Assembly (NCBI GenBank): GCA_002307295.1
Contig: DBTY01000025.1
Location: 1 to 64,000 of the forward strand
DNA from: Ignavibacteriales bacterium UBA1304
GTDB taxonomy: Bacteria > Bacteroidota > Ignavibacteria > Ignavibacteriales > Ignavibacteriaceae
DNA length: 64,000 bases
Direction of reading: 5' to 3'
A model generated the notes under the pieces. The model was not told where the DNA came from. It saw only the letters and a list, made by a program, of their open reading frames with translations, and searched no databases. Position numbers and translations under genes: made by a program. Positions 55,307 through 64,000 of this stretch are shown piece after piece. Position 1 is the first letter of the stretch. Every line of letters begins with the position of its first letter.

Positions 55307-56602
55307 TCACTTAAGAAATAACAAATTAACTGCATTAGCCGCATCATTTATAGCTTCTTCCGGCGTTTTTTTATTAAAGATTACGCAGGCTTCATATTGT
55401 TGAGAAATGATATCGAAAACTTCTTTTAAAACAGGCGAAGCGTCTGTGCCTTTTACATAGCGCGATTGTTTGGCAAACGAGCCCATTTTAGGATTCTTTT
55501 TAAAGTAACTTGCAAACAATGGATCTACGTCAATGTTCTTTCTACGAGGAAGCTGGTTCGTAACCTGCAATAGTTTCAGATCATTTGATTTGCTTGTAGA
55601 GTACTCAAGAAACTTTAAAGCCATTAGCGGATTGATGCATGTTTTAAATATTACAATATTTTTAGGATCGCCATATGTGTAAATTGGTCCTTTATGATCG
55701 TCTGGGACTGGCAATGGCGAAAAGTCGTAATCGAACCCCTTTGGTTTAAATTTTTCTGTATGAGAGATTTCCCATGGACCAGTAAACCTTGACGCAATCG
55801 CTTCTCCAAGAAATGCGTCCTGCCGTCCCTGAAAGCTTTCACGAGCAAAATAATTACGGTTATACAATCCCTGTAAAAATCTAAATACTTCAATAGCATA
55901 CTTATTATTGAACGTTACTTTATTTCCCTGAACTAACGACCCGCCTCCAGACGCGGCGAGGTACAATGGATAAAAATCGAAGAATCTTTGCCACCATGTA
56001 ACCAATACTTCAGAATATCCAAACCATCTGTCTATATAGCCATCGCCATTGCTGTCTTTTTGAAATCTTCTTGAAGCTTCATAAAAATCCGAATACGACG
56101 CAGGCGGATTACTAAGGCCAATCCCCTTTGTAATATTGCGGTTATACAATAGCATAATCGGATTTATTTTCCAGGGTATTTGATATATATGCCCGTCTAA
56201 AGAAGTGATTTCTTTAACTACCGCGCTATCGCAGCGCTGATAAATAAAATCCTTAAAGCTTGGCAACGTATCAAGAGCTACTAGAACCCCGGCTTCAGCA
56301 TAAGACTCAACGTCTCCCTGCCACATATTTGAATAAATATCAGGCGTGGTTTTACCGACAACCGCGGCTAAAATAATTTCCTCGCTCGACTGCCCCTCCG
56401 GCACCGGCTGAGAAACTATCTTATTATTCGGATTTTCTTTATTCCATTCGTCTACAATTTCTTTTGCAAATTGTATTTCTTCCGTATTATTGCTTGACCA
56501 ATAAATAAGAGCTTTATTGTTGTTCAGATTTCCTTTATTACAGGAAATTGAACTAACCATAATAGCAAGCGCCAGAAGATATATTTTATAGTTTTTTTTC
56601 AA
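55307..56602 (-). CDS. Lipid-anchored sugar-binding protein of ABC importer, locus B
   Basis: A 431-residue solute-binding protein with a lipoprotein signal (MKKNYKIYLLALAIMVSSIS then Cys21). Typical motifs are ALIYWSSNNTEEI, TPDIYSNMWQGD, HIYQIPWKINPIMLLYNR and FTGPWEI. The start codon is TTG (GGGA upstream). It follows the parvulin-like gene by five bases. Binding of manno-oligosaccharides is inferred from the enzymes of the locus. Confidence 0.9.
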   Translation of the reverse strand: MKKNYKIYLLALAIMVSSISCNKGNLNNNKALIYWSSNNTEEIQFAKEIVDEWNKENPNNKIVSQPVPEGQSSEEIILAAVVGKTTPDIYSNMWQGDVESYAEAGVLVALDTLPSFKDFIYQRCDSAVVKEITSLDGHIYQIPWKINPIMLLYNRNITKGIGLSNPPASYSDFYEASRRFQKDSNGDGYIDRWFGYSEVLVTWWQRFFDFYPLYLAASGGGSLVQGNKVTFNNKYAIEVFRFLQGLYNRNYFARESFQGRQDAFLGEAIASRFTGPWEISHTEKFKPKGFDYDFSPLPVPDDHKGPIYTYGDPKNIVIFKTCINPLMALKFLEYSTSKSNDLKLLQVTNQLPRRKNIDVDPLFASYFKKNPKMGSFAKQSRYVKGTDASPVLKEVFDIISQQYEACVIFNKKTPEEAINDAANAVNLLFLK

Positions 56603-56607
56603 TTATG

Positions 56608-58128
56608 CTATTCCCAGCTTTTCCAATATAAATCAATTGAAGGATATGCAGGACGCGGAAAGCTTCCTCCCGGTTTTACTGTATAAGTTTCAATTGCGCG
56701 TTTATCGTTTTCTGCGTCGACTTTAATTTTGGAAAATAACTTTTCGTTAATTTCAATTTTAGTAGTTTGTTTAAGTTTGTTTACTTTATGCAGCAGTTTT
56801 TTAGTAAACTCAACGTCGCTTTTCTCGTCATTATTTTTGCCAGTTTTAATCTCGTCTGCTACAGATAACGACTGCCCTAATTCATCTCTTACTACCGCAA
56901 ACATTATTTTATCATTCCACCACCGGCTTTGTTCTTTTACGCTTTCTCTGTTTTCATATCCGCGCGATAAAGCAATTTCTGAAAGCAAACCGTCTCTTAC
57001 CATCCGCCATACTACATTTTCTAAAGACACAGAAAATCCTTTTAACGTAGTCTGATTTAGCTTTATATTTTCCGAACGGAATTGGAACCAAAGTAAAAAG
57101 TCATTCAATGTAATAGAACTTTTATTCATTTTAACTAATTCAAGATTTTTGTAATCGTCTTTATTTTTTAGTTTCAATGAATCCAATACTGCATTTAACC
57201 TTTTCTCAAGATTCCACTCTTTGTATTTATCGTCCGGCAAAGAATATTTAGCTATGTATGAGCGCAGTATAGTAAAAGCGCCGCGCTGTATAACAGGGTT
57301 TTGCCCGTTCATAATTGCGTTTACATATACGGCTGAAGCCGAATCCATTTTATTCCTTGCTATAGCTTGTTTAGCGTCATACTTGTTTTTTATTACTTCC
57401 GTTTCGTTTGGAATAACTTCTCTATACAAATTTTCAACTCTGACTATATACCATCCGTCAGGAGTATGAATAGGAAGCGATATCTGATTAATTTTTAATG
57501 AATCAACTATAGCCGCAAAACCCGGGTTTTTATCGCCTAAGTTAAATCTGTCAACTTCCATTGAACGCTGATCGGCAAAAATTTTATCGTTCAATTGAGC
57601 GCTAAATAAAGAATCAAACGAATAGCCTGCTTTTAACTTATCCTGAAATTCCTTTATCCCGTTTTCCGAATCCGCATAAAGCCACTTGATTTTCAGAGTA
57701 ATCAGCTTCTGATTAGCTCCGTTTTCAATTTCATCTTCAGAAACGTTTGTCCGCTTCATAATATCGTCTATGTATAATTCTTCAGTAACAAGATCGCCTT
57801 TTATGGCGGACGCATATGTTTTGAATTCATCGCGTTTATCAAGACCGCGCGAATATCCATCCAGAGCTAACAGTTTTTCATTTATAAGAAAATTTAAGTA
57901 TTTCTTCTTTGAGTCTTTTTCCCGTTTTACAAATGCCGGACCAAATTCATATCCGTAAATAAATTCCTTTGCTGAAATACGAACATTCCCAACAGTAGCT
58001 ATCGTTTCGTCTCCTTCTTTTGACGAATCGACCGTAGTAAAACTTATTATTTCTCTATGCGCTTTTCCCTGTGGAAAGGCGCATATTGAAATTAAGAAGA
58101 GATAGATAAGGAATGGAGCTTTTTTCAT
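56608..58128 (-). CDS. Periplasmic parvulin-type peptidyl-prolyl isomerase / chaperone
   Basis: A 506-residue protein with a signal peptide (MKKAPFLIYLFLISICAF then PQ) and a SurA-like plan: an N-terminal helical part starting TIATVGNVRISAKEF, a PPIC-like domain (about 140-245, with IHTPDGWYIVRVENLYRE) and a long C-terminal helical part. Such proteins assist folding of outer-membrane barrels. Its start overlaps the stop of the PorV-like gene by one base (TAATG), so the two are coupled, which hints at a dedicated folding factor for the locus B receptor or PorV-like protein. No equivalent is present in locus A. Confidence 0.85.
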   Translation of the reverse strand: MKKAPFLIYLFLISICAFPQGKAHREIISFTTVDSSKEGDETIATVGNVRISAKEFIYGYEFGPAFVKREKDSKKKYLNFLINEKLLALDGYSRGLDKRDEFKTYASAIKGDLVTEELYIDDIMKRTNVSEDEIENGANQKLITLKIKWLYADSENGIKEFQDKLKAGYSFDSLFSAQLNDKIFADQRSMEVDRFNLGDKNPGFAAIVDSLKINQISLPIHTPDGWYIVRVENLYREVIPNETEVIKNKYDAKQAIARNKMDSASAVYVNAIMNGQNPVIQRGAFTILRSYIAKYSLPDDKYKEWNLEKRLNAVLDSLKLKNKDDYKNLELVKMNKSSITLNDFLLWFQFRSENIKLNQTTLKGFSVSLENVVWRMVRDGLLSEIALSRGYENRESVKEQSRWWNDKIMFAVVRDELGQSLSVADEIKTGKNNDEKSDVEFTKKLLHKVNKLKQTTKIEINEKLFSKIKVDAENDKRAIETYTVKPGGSFPRPAYPSIDLYWKSWE

Positions 58129-59162
58129 TAGAATCTAATCCCCGCCGATAAAGTGTGAACATTATTTAGTCTTCCAAAATCACGGTAAGCGTAATCAAAA
58201 GTAAATTCCGCACTGCTAAAAAGCATCTTGGTATTGATGCCTACGCCAAGAGTAAGACCGCCTTCGCTGTCTTTAAGAAACAACGAATTAAAACCGCCGC
58301 GAATATAAAAAGACTCCAGATATGAAAACTCTGCGCCGACATTAACGCTTTCGTAATTATCATTTGGATGAAGCGCATCCACTGCAACAGTCAATCTCAT
58401 ATCGTCAGTTTTTAGCGCGTTAGTAGAAACGCCAATTCTGAAACACATTGGAATATCCCATGAATCAAGATCTATATTAAATGGTATCTGGTCATTTGAG
58501 CCAAGCTTATCTACATCAACGCTATAATACTTTCTTGCATCTCTGCCGGCAAGAGTAAGTTTAGTGCCAAAATTAGATATAGAAGCTCCAATAACCATTC
58601 CGCCCAATAAATCAGTTCTGAATAAAGTTCCCGCGTCAATTGCAAGAGCGCTTGCGCTCATATGCCATATTTTCTGTTGGATGTACTTTGCAGTTACTCC
58701 AATAGAAAATCTTTCTGTTAGCTTTCTTCCATAAGAAAGCCCAACGGCTATATCCTGCGAATTAAAATACTCGCCTGTTCCTTCAGGCAGTTCAACCGTA
58801 GTTACTTTCATATCTCCCGTAGATAAAGAAGTAAAACTAAAGCCCAAAGCGCCAAAGCTGCCAAGAGGAAGAACAAGCCCTGCATAATCATAATTGGTTT
58901 CGCCAATCCAGTCAGTATGAACTGCGCTAAGTTGGTTTTGCGTCATATTAGCTATTCCTGCGACATTCCAATATAATGCAGTTGCGTCGTTGGCAATACT
59001 AACAAAAGCATTGCCCATTCCATTTGAAACGCCGCCAGGTCCTATCTCCAGAAAAGTTGCGGCGGTAGTTCCGACTTTAGAAACGGAACTACCGCTTTGG
59101 CCGAACAAATATCCGGAAAAAAATAAAAGCGCCGTCAAAATTATTAGATTTTGGTTTCTCAT
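58128..59162 (-). CDS. PorV/PorQ-like outer-membrane barrel protein, locus B
   Basis: A 344-residue protein with a signal peptide (MRNQNLIILTALLFFSGYLF then GQS) and PorV/PorQ-family features: ATFLEIGPGGVSNGMGNAF, ALYWNVAGIANM, SFTSLSTGDMKV and a final strand ending in Phe. It is clearly homologous to the locus A protein at 27044-28078 (RGGFNSLFLKDSEGGLTLG versus RGGYRNLFLTDSEGGLTFG). It follows the large FN3 protein by 39 bases and overlaps the isomerase gene by one base. It may shuttle or anchor sorted proteins of this locus. Confidence 0.87.
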   Translation of the reverse strand: MRNQNLIILTALLFFSGYLFGQSGSSVSKVGTTAATFLEIGPGGVSNGMGNAFVSIANDATALYWNVAGIANMTQNQLSAVHTDWIGETNYDYAGLVLPLGSFGALGFSFTSLSTGDMKVTTVELPEGTGEYFNSQDIAVGLSYGRKLTERFSIGVTAKYIQQKIWHMSASALAIDAGTLFRTDLLGGMVIGASISNFGTKLTLAGRDARKYYSVDVDKLGSNDQIPFNIDLDSWDIPMCFRIGVSTNALKTDDMRLTVAVDALHPNDNYESVNVGAEFSYLESFYIRGGFNSLFLKDSEGGLTLGVGINTKMLFSSAEFTFDYAYRDFGRLNNVHTLSAGIRF

Positions 59163-59201
59163 ATAAATACCTTTTTTAGCTCTTTTTTCACTTAAACAAA
59201 C

Positions 59202-62200
59202 TTATTTTATTATTGCAAATTTACCGGTTTTAGTACCGATGCCAGGAGCGTCGACATTAAAGATATACACTCCAAAAGCAATATCCATACCGTCTTTTGA
59301 AACTAAGTTCCAGGATTCCTGCCCATCTGATAAAACGCTGTTATGTTCAAAAGTCTTAACAAGGCTTCCGGCAATTGTATAAATTCTTATAGTGCACTGC
59401 TGAGGCAGGTGCGTAAAGTATATTTTCCTTTCGCCTCTTCCCACCCCTGTATTAGCAGGCTCCCACGAAGCCGCGCCTACATAAGGATTAGGAACTACCA
59501 GAATTTTATCAAGATCCTGCTTTGCCTGAGCTTTACTAAAGGAAATAGCTTTAGTTATAAACTCGACATATTCGCCCGTTCTGTATGGTTTATTTGTTAC
59601 AATTTTATAGACGTCTCCCGGTTGCGGCGCTTTTTGATTAGCCGCTGAAACTGCCGTATCTTTGTCAAGCGTAAGAGACCATGTTATACGTTGATTGCTA
59701 AAACTGGTTGCTTTTTTACCTGTTGAATCTCCAACTACGATAAAGATTACGTCTCCTGACGAAAACGTCCCGTCTTTATCGTTATCTTCAAAATCAAACT
59801 GGAATTTGTCAATATTTTCCGTAACGTTCTTTATTGAAATATTAGAAGGTATCGCGGAGCTAAATGATTTTGCGGGATACGAAGTATCGCCTTCGCCTGG
59901 AGATTTGAATGTTATTTCAAAATCAGCAGGATAGTCAATCCTCTTTGTGCTAAAAGCCGGGTACTTAGTATCGTTAAAGCCCGCTTTAATTACATAGTTG
60001 CTGCTTCCTTTTTCCCATCCGGTTTTGCTAGTATTTATGGTTACAGCCGTATCGTTTGTAACGTCAAGAACAAAACCATGTGTCACCGGCGTTTGAATTT
60101 CATTGCTCTTGAACTGCGTCAGTTTAATAAGCGTATCTTTTGTAGAATAGTCTATCAATCTATAATAAGGATATGCCGCATTATGGAATGCAGTAGAATC
60201 AATAAACTCCATACGATATGTGTTAAACGATCTTACTGAATCCGGATCAAGAACGCTATATGTAATTGCCCCGGTGCCTGCGCCGCTAAATTTATAATTA
60301 TTTAACTCAGGAGCAGAATAACCTGCCGCTGCAGCTCTTGGAATTACAACTGCCGTATTAACGTCAGTTGATGTTACTTTTCCATTTACGTCAGTTTTAA
60401 TTATTGACGTAGTTTCAGAAGGCGGAATTCCTTCGACGACTCCTTCTACAGTAGTCGTAACATATCCCTGATCGTAAGCGCAAACAGCATAATAATACGT
60501 TTGTCCGTTTTGAACAGTAGTATCGATATATGAGTGTTTTAAGCCGGAATCAGTTCCGAGATTAAATTTAGCTCCATTCACATCAATTGCATGCAGCCCT
60601 TTTATGCCGTCGGCAAGATCGAATATTGCAAGCGGTTTACGGAACGTAGCTTTACCATATGCGTCTGTAATTGTTTTATCTTCCAAAAAGTTTGCTTCAG
60701 TTGATCTATAAATTCTATAACCTTCAAAGTTATATTTCTGATAGAAAGCGTCAAAAGAAGTTTCTGATCTGGTATCCCAATATAACGTAACACGTCCATC
60801 GCCTGGTATAGCTTTTACAAGCGGTTTTTCAGGAGGTTTTGCAAAGCGGTAGCTTGCATTATAAATGGACTGCGTCGTTTTTTTCCTTCTAAAAAGATCG
60901 TCTTTATCTATACCAAAAAGCAGAGCCATAGAAAATCTCTGGGTTTCGCCAGTTTCCTGAACGCTTCCCGCCGTAGCTGAATAAGTGTTCCGTCCCTGCA
61001 TTCCAAATAAATATGATGAAAAATAATTTGCAAGATTAACGCCTACTAAAGAAGAACCATGAGGCGTAGGAAGACCAGATAGCACTCCCCAGTTTTCCTC
61101 GTCGTTTCTAAGTTCATATCTATGAGTTGGGAATATTGCAAATCCCGTCAAACCAAGCTGATCTGATTCATCTTTATCTAACGTGCCAAAATCAGGTTCT
61201 CCCTGATCTGGTTTTCCGTTTGCTTCCGAACCGTCCGCGTCAGGTCCCGTATAACCGTCGTCATATGGTCCAATTCCGTCGCTGCCAACATCGTCATTCA
61301 ACGGCTCGCCCGTATCCCATTTGCCGTTGCCGTTAACGTCTGTATATGTTTTCCAGTTACAATTTTCATCAGCGTCCCAATGCGCCTTCCAGGAATATCC
61401 ATAAAAAGTTCTAAACGTAGTAGTATCTGTAGCGACATTTTTTATAAACGGATCCAAATTGGGATCTGTTATGTATGTTTTAGCTACGTTATCTCTTCTT
61501 TCGTCAGTAAGTCCGTCATGGTCGTTATCTTTGCCGTCATCAGAAATGCCCGGGCTCTCAAGAAACGCATAAGCTGCCATACCTACAGGACTCCAGTTAC
61601 CCGGACTTCCATAAGCTACTGTAGACCACGCGTATGATATATTCAATGTTTCATCATAATCGCCTGCATTATTTGATGAGTTATCATGCCCGCCTACGCC
61701 CCAATCCACATATTGCCCAAAAAGAGTTTTACTGTAATCAGTCGTTCCCATATTAGTAATTTCATAATACCAGAAAATAACGTCTTCGGCTAATACCTGC
61801 GACCACTGAAAACCTCTGCCGTGAACCTGCATGCCCAAACCGCCGCGGCTATGATCGGCAGCGTCAGGGTAAAAATTATTTTTTGTTATATAATCTCTGT
61901 CTTCGTTATCGTCAAATACAAAATAAGATTCAAGATCGGCGTTAAGAATGCCGTTGCCAAAATACCCGTTCCACTGGCCGTCCCAATCTTTAGGTCTATC
62001 AGGCCAATGACTTGGCCATGTAGTTTTATCGTCGCTCCGGGCTACGCTCGATTGATATGCGTTTGCGTACCCTGGCAAAGGCCACCATCCGTAAGTTACT
62101 TTTGTCGCCGGATCATATCGGGTAAACTCATAATAGTTTGTTTCTAAAGGATGTATTTTATTCCCATTTGGGTCAGTAGCTTCGGCCTGCACAATTACTG

Positions 62201-62456
62201 CAATTCCGTCTACGTATGTATGATTAGTGCCTTTAGGCCAAACGCCGCTTCTTAACGGTTCGTTATCATAATCGGCTATTTCGCCAAAGTTATAAAAGAC
62301 CGTGGAAACAAGGTTCCCGTCCATTATTCCTTTTTTAGTCTGGTTGTAATCGCCTTTATTTTTATCTACTACTTTTTGTGAATATGTAAGATTCAATCCG
62401 CCTACTGCCAGGATTATCACAAAAAATAAATTTCTAATTAAATATCTGTCCAACAC
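59202..62456 (-). CDS. Large secreted FN3/Asp-rich protein with variant sorting tail, locus B
   Basis: A 1,084-residue secreted protein, homologous in layout and end sequence to that at 28094-31324. After the signal peptide come aromatic-rich repeats (YFGNGILNADLESYFVFDDN), Asp-rich calcium-type loops (DGKDNDHDGLTDERRDN near 309; DVNGNGKWDTGEPLNDDVG near 370-400), an FN3 domain (from about 542; YNFEGYRIYRSTEA) and a C-terminal domain opening VVPNPYVGAASWEP and ending GKFAIIK. No catalytic motif is seen. It lies 25 bases after the TonB receptor gene, so the pair probably works as a complex at the outer membrane. Confidence 0.8.
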   Translation of the reverse strand: MLDRYLIRNLFFVIILAVGGLNLTYSQKVVDKNKGDYNQTKKGIMDGNLVSTVFYNFGEIADYDNEPLRSGVWPKGTNHTYVDGIAVIVQAEATDPNGNKIHPLETNYYEFTRYDPATKVTYGWWPLPGYANAYQSSVARSDDKTTWPSHWPDRPKDWDGQWNGYFGNGILNADLESYFVFDDNEDRDYITKNNFYPDAADHSRGGLGMQVHGRGFQWSQVLAEDVIFWYYEITNMGTTDYSKTLFGQYVDWGVGGHDNSSNNAGDYDETLNISYAWSTVAYGSPGNWSPVGMAAYAFLESPGISDDGKDNDHDGLTDERRDNVAKTYITDPNLDPFIKNVATDTTTFRTFYGYSWKAHWDADENCNWKTYTDVNGNGKWDTGEPLNDDVGSDGIGPYDDGYTGPDADGSEANGKPDQGEPDFGTLDKDESDQLGLTGFAIFPTHRYELRNDEENWGVLSGLPTPHGSSLVGVNLANYFSSYLFGMQGRNTYSATAGSVQETGETQRFSMALLFGIDKDDLFRRKKTTQSIYNASYRFAKPPEKPLVKAIPGDGRVTLYWDTRSETSFDAFYQKYNFEGYRIYRSTEANFLEDKTITDAYGKATFRKPLAIFDLADGIKGLHAIDVNGAKFNLGTDSGLKHSYIDTTVQNGQTYYYAVCAYDQGYVTTTVEGVVEGIPPSETTSIIKTDVNGKVTSTDVNTAVVIPRAAAAGYSAPELNNYKFSGAGTGAITYSVLDPDSVRSFNTYRMEFIDSTAFHNAAYPYYRLIDYSTKDTLIKLTQFKSNEIQTPVTHGFVLDVTNDTAVTINTSKTGWEKGSSNYVIKAGFNDTKYPAFSTKRIDYPADFEITFKSPGEGDTSYPAKSFSSAIPSNISIKNVTENIDKFQFDFEDNDKDGTFSSGDVIFIVVGDSTGKKATSFSNQRITWSLTLDKDTAVSAANQKAPQPGDVYKIVTNKPYRTGEYVEFITKAISFSKAQAKQDLDKILVVPNPYVGAASWEPANTGVGRGERKIYFTHLPQQCTIRIYTIAGSLVKTFEHNSVLSDGQESWNLVSKDGMDIAFGVYIFNVDAPGIGTKTGKFAIIK

Positions 62457-62481
62457 TCAATACCTCCATCGAGACTTAAAA

Positions 62482-64000
62482 TTAAAAACCTAATGAAGCG
62501 CCGAAAACCACCTGCCGGGGAGCAGAATAGAAATCCGCACGCGTGTAATATTCTTTAAGCGTATTAACGCCTCTCGGCTCAGATTGAGCTCTTGTTAATT
62601 CCAAAGTATATCCGGCTCTGCCGGTATCGCCAAATACGTCGCTTTCATTCGCTGTATCAAATAGATTATATACTTTAGCAAATATTGACAAATCAGTTCC
62701 GTAAACTTTGAAATATTTAGTAATAAAAAGATCGACGTTAAAAAAGGCCGGTTTGTTATCGCTGTTTTCCAATCCAGTTCTTTGGTTCTGTAGCGAGGGC
62801 GTATAAGGAAGCCCTGAGCCTAATTGCCCGACTGTACTTATAATAAAATCATTTACTGTTCCGTAAGTTACGGTAAAATTCAGAGAGTGCGTTCTATCCC
62901 AATTAAGAGGGACTAACTGTTTGTTCGCGTCAATTGCCGGGCTTGCAGACGCTTTATTATAAGCGTCTTCCGGATCTGACGCATCCCCTTTTGCAACCTG
63001 ATATGTATAATCTACAGAAGCCGCAAAGCCGTCGCTGAATTTTTTATCAAAAGATATTGTAAATCCGGATACTGCGCCGTAATCCAGATTGACATATTTT
63101 GCAAATTTCTTAAAATCGTTTTTAATATGGATTTCCATAGCCAAAAGATTTCTTATATCTTTATAATAGGCTGTTACAGACGCTCCTATATTATCCATTA
63201 TCTCCTGCTGTAATCCAATTTCATACATCACTGTCTGTTGAGGTTTAAGATCGGCATTTCCAATAACGTTCCCAATATCATTTGGATATGAGCCGGAAAG
63301 AGCAATTCTGTAATTTGGATTTTTATATAAATATTCAAAAGCCGGTATCTGGAAAAAATGGCCATAAGAAATATGAATTGCGCCTTTATCGCTTATAGGA
63401 TACGATAGACCTATTCTTGGGCTTATTTGCGATTTTGTAGTAGCCTTATTAACTAACGAATCCGGATAAGGCGCTTGCAGCTGATCGAGCTGAGCAATTT
63501 TATCCGCATTTTTTAGAACAGTTCCGTCCGGTTGAAAATAATCATATCTCAATCCAAGATTTACGACTAAATAATCCAGCTCAATTTTATCCTGCATGTA
63601 AGCAGATAATTGATAAGGATGATTTTTATATACGTTAAAATTAAACGAACCAAAAGCTGGAAGCGTTGGTTTGTAATTTGTTGAAGCGTCTATCAACACT
63701 TCATAATCTTTGTAGTCTAAAGTATGTAAATCTGTTTCTATTCCGGTTTTAATCTGGTGTATGCTGTTAAGCTGATATGTCATATCAACTTTACCGGTTA
63801 TAGTTTTAGTATTATGCTGAAAATGCCAGTTCTCTGTTCCCGCAGTCAAAAAAGACGCCCCGCTAACCTGATTCTTTTTCTCTTCTGTAACATAGCGCGA
63901 ATCAAATGGATCTTCAAATGCATACTGTTTATAATCGCTGGTATGAATAGAACCAAGAAAATCTATAAATAATGAATTGTTAAAAACCTGAGTATAACTT
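62482..64000 (-). CDS. TonB-dependent receptor, locus B (5' part beyond the window)
   Basis: At least 506 codons of a TonB-dependent receptor barrel. The frame is open through 64000 (SYTQVFNNSLFIDFLGSIHT at the edge), so the N-terminal plug and signal peptide lie outside the window. Barrel features match the locus A receptor: SPRIGLSYPISDKGAIHISYGHFFQIP, ADLKPQQTVMYEIGLQQ and VSGFTISF. It probably imports manno-oligosaccharides with the large FN3 protein that follows. No sign of truncation other than the window edge. Confidence 0.92.
   Translation of the reverse strand, partial: SYTQVFNNSLFIDFLGSIHTSDYKQYAFEDPFDSRYVTEEKKNQVSGASFLTAGTENWHFQHNTKTITGKVDMTYQLNSIHQIKTGIETDLHTLDYKDYEVLIDASTNYKPTLPAFGSFNFNVYKNHPYQLSAYMQDKIELDYLVVNLGLRYDYFQPDGTVLKNADKIAQLDQLQAPYPDSLVNKATTKSQISPRIGLSYPISDKGAIHISYGHFFQIPAFEYLYKNPNYRIALSGSYPNDIGNVIGNADLKPQQTVMYEIGLQQEIMDNIGASVTAYYKDIRNLLAMEIHIKNDFKKFAKYVNLDYGAVSGFTISFDKKFSDGFAASVDYTYQVAKGDASDPEDAYNKASASPAIDANKQLVPLNWDRTHSLNFTVTYGTVNDFIISTVGQLGSGLPYTPSLQNQRTGLENSDNKPAFFNVDLFITKYFKVYGTDLSIFAKVYNLFDTANESDVFGDTGRAGYTLELTRAQSEPRGVNTLKEYYTRADFYSAPRQVVFGASLGF

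Noticed and set aside
1..64000. CRISPR arrays, tRNA/rRNA genes, prophage or insertion sequences
   Set aside because: No regularly spaced repeats, no tRNA or rRNA signatures and no transposase or integrase frames were found by reading the window.

Overview
The window reads as part of the chromosome of an AT-rich, Gram-negative, carbohydrate-degrading bacterium of the Ignavibacteria / Bacteroidota-Chlorobi type. The clues are secreted proteins with type IX-like C-terminal sorting domains (N-Y-P-N-P-F-N-P-S-T motif, C-terminus in K-x-x-L-L-K), PorV-like outer-membrane proteins, TonB-dependent receptors with a carboxypeptidase-regulatory-like extension, and ABC sugar importers in place of the SusD-type systems of Bacteroidia. 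The taxon is inferred from gene style; no rRNA or tRNA gene was seen.

Layout. 1-7234: start of a secreted protein, a porin / poly-HAMP chemoreceptor pair, a cation-efflux transporter and a gene of unknown function. 7554-36104: polysaccharide locus A, almost all on the minus strand. It has a LacI-type regulator, a GH94 phosphorylase, a GH189-like secreted protein, a GH2 enzyme, two GH144-like endo-beta-1,2-glucanases, a three-gene ABC importer, a secreted multidomain helical-barrel protein on the plus strand, two CBM9-like sorted proteins, and an outer-membrane cassette (TonB receptor, ~1,080-residue secreted protein, PorV-like protein). The enzyme set points to beta-1,2-glucan (sophoro-oligosaccharides). 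36471-41005 (plus strand): RRM protein, SDR oxidoreductase, small Cys-rich protein, pentapeptide-repeat protein and a TPR sensor kinase. 41063-41694: a HepT/MntA toxin-antitoxin pair whose mntA carries an apparent one-base frameshift. 41758-64000 (minus strand): polysaccharide locus B, with another copy of the receptor / ~1,084-residue protein / PorV-like cassette, a parvulin-like isomerase, an ABC importer, two GH130 enzymes, a GH2 beta-mannosidase and three predicted helical-barrel proteins of unrecognised family. This looks like a beta-mannoside locus.

How it fits together. In both loci sorted surface proteins would bind and cut the polymer, the TonB receptor would move oligosaccharides across the outer membrane, periplasmic enzymes would trim them, the binding-protein/permease importer would carry them inward (no ATPase gene is present, so a shared one is inferred), and cytoplasmic phosphorylases or GH2 enzymes would finish the job. 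Locus A has three clear TGTAAACGTTTACA-type operators, two of them directly after recognisable promoters, which suggests local LacI-family control. The most unusual feature is the duplicated SusD-less cassette (TonB receptor, large Asp-rich/FN3 protein, PorV-like barrel) tied to an ABC importer.
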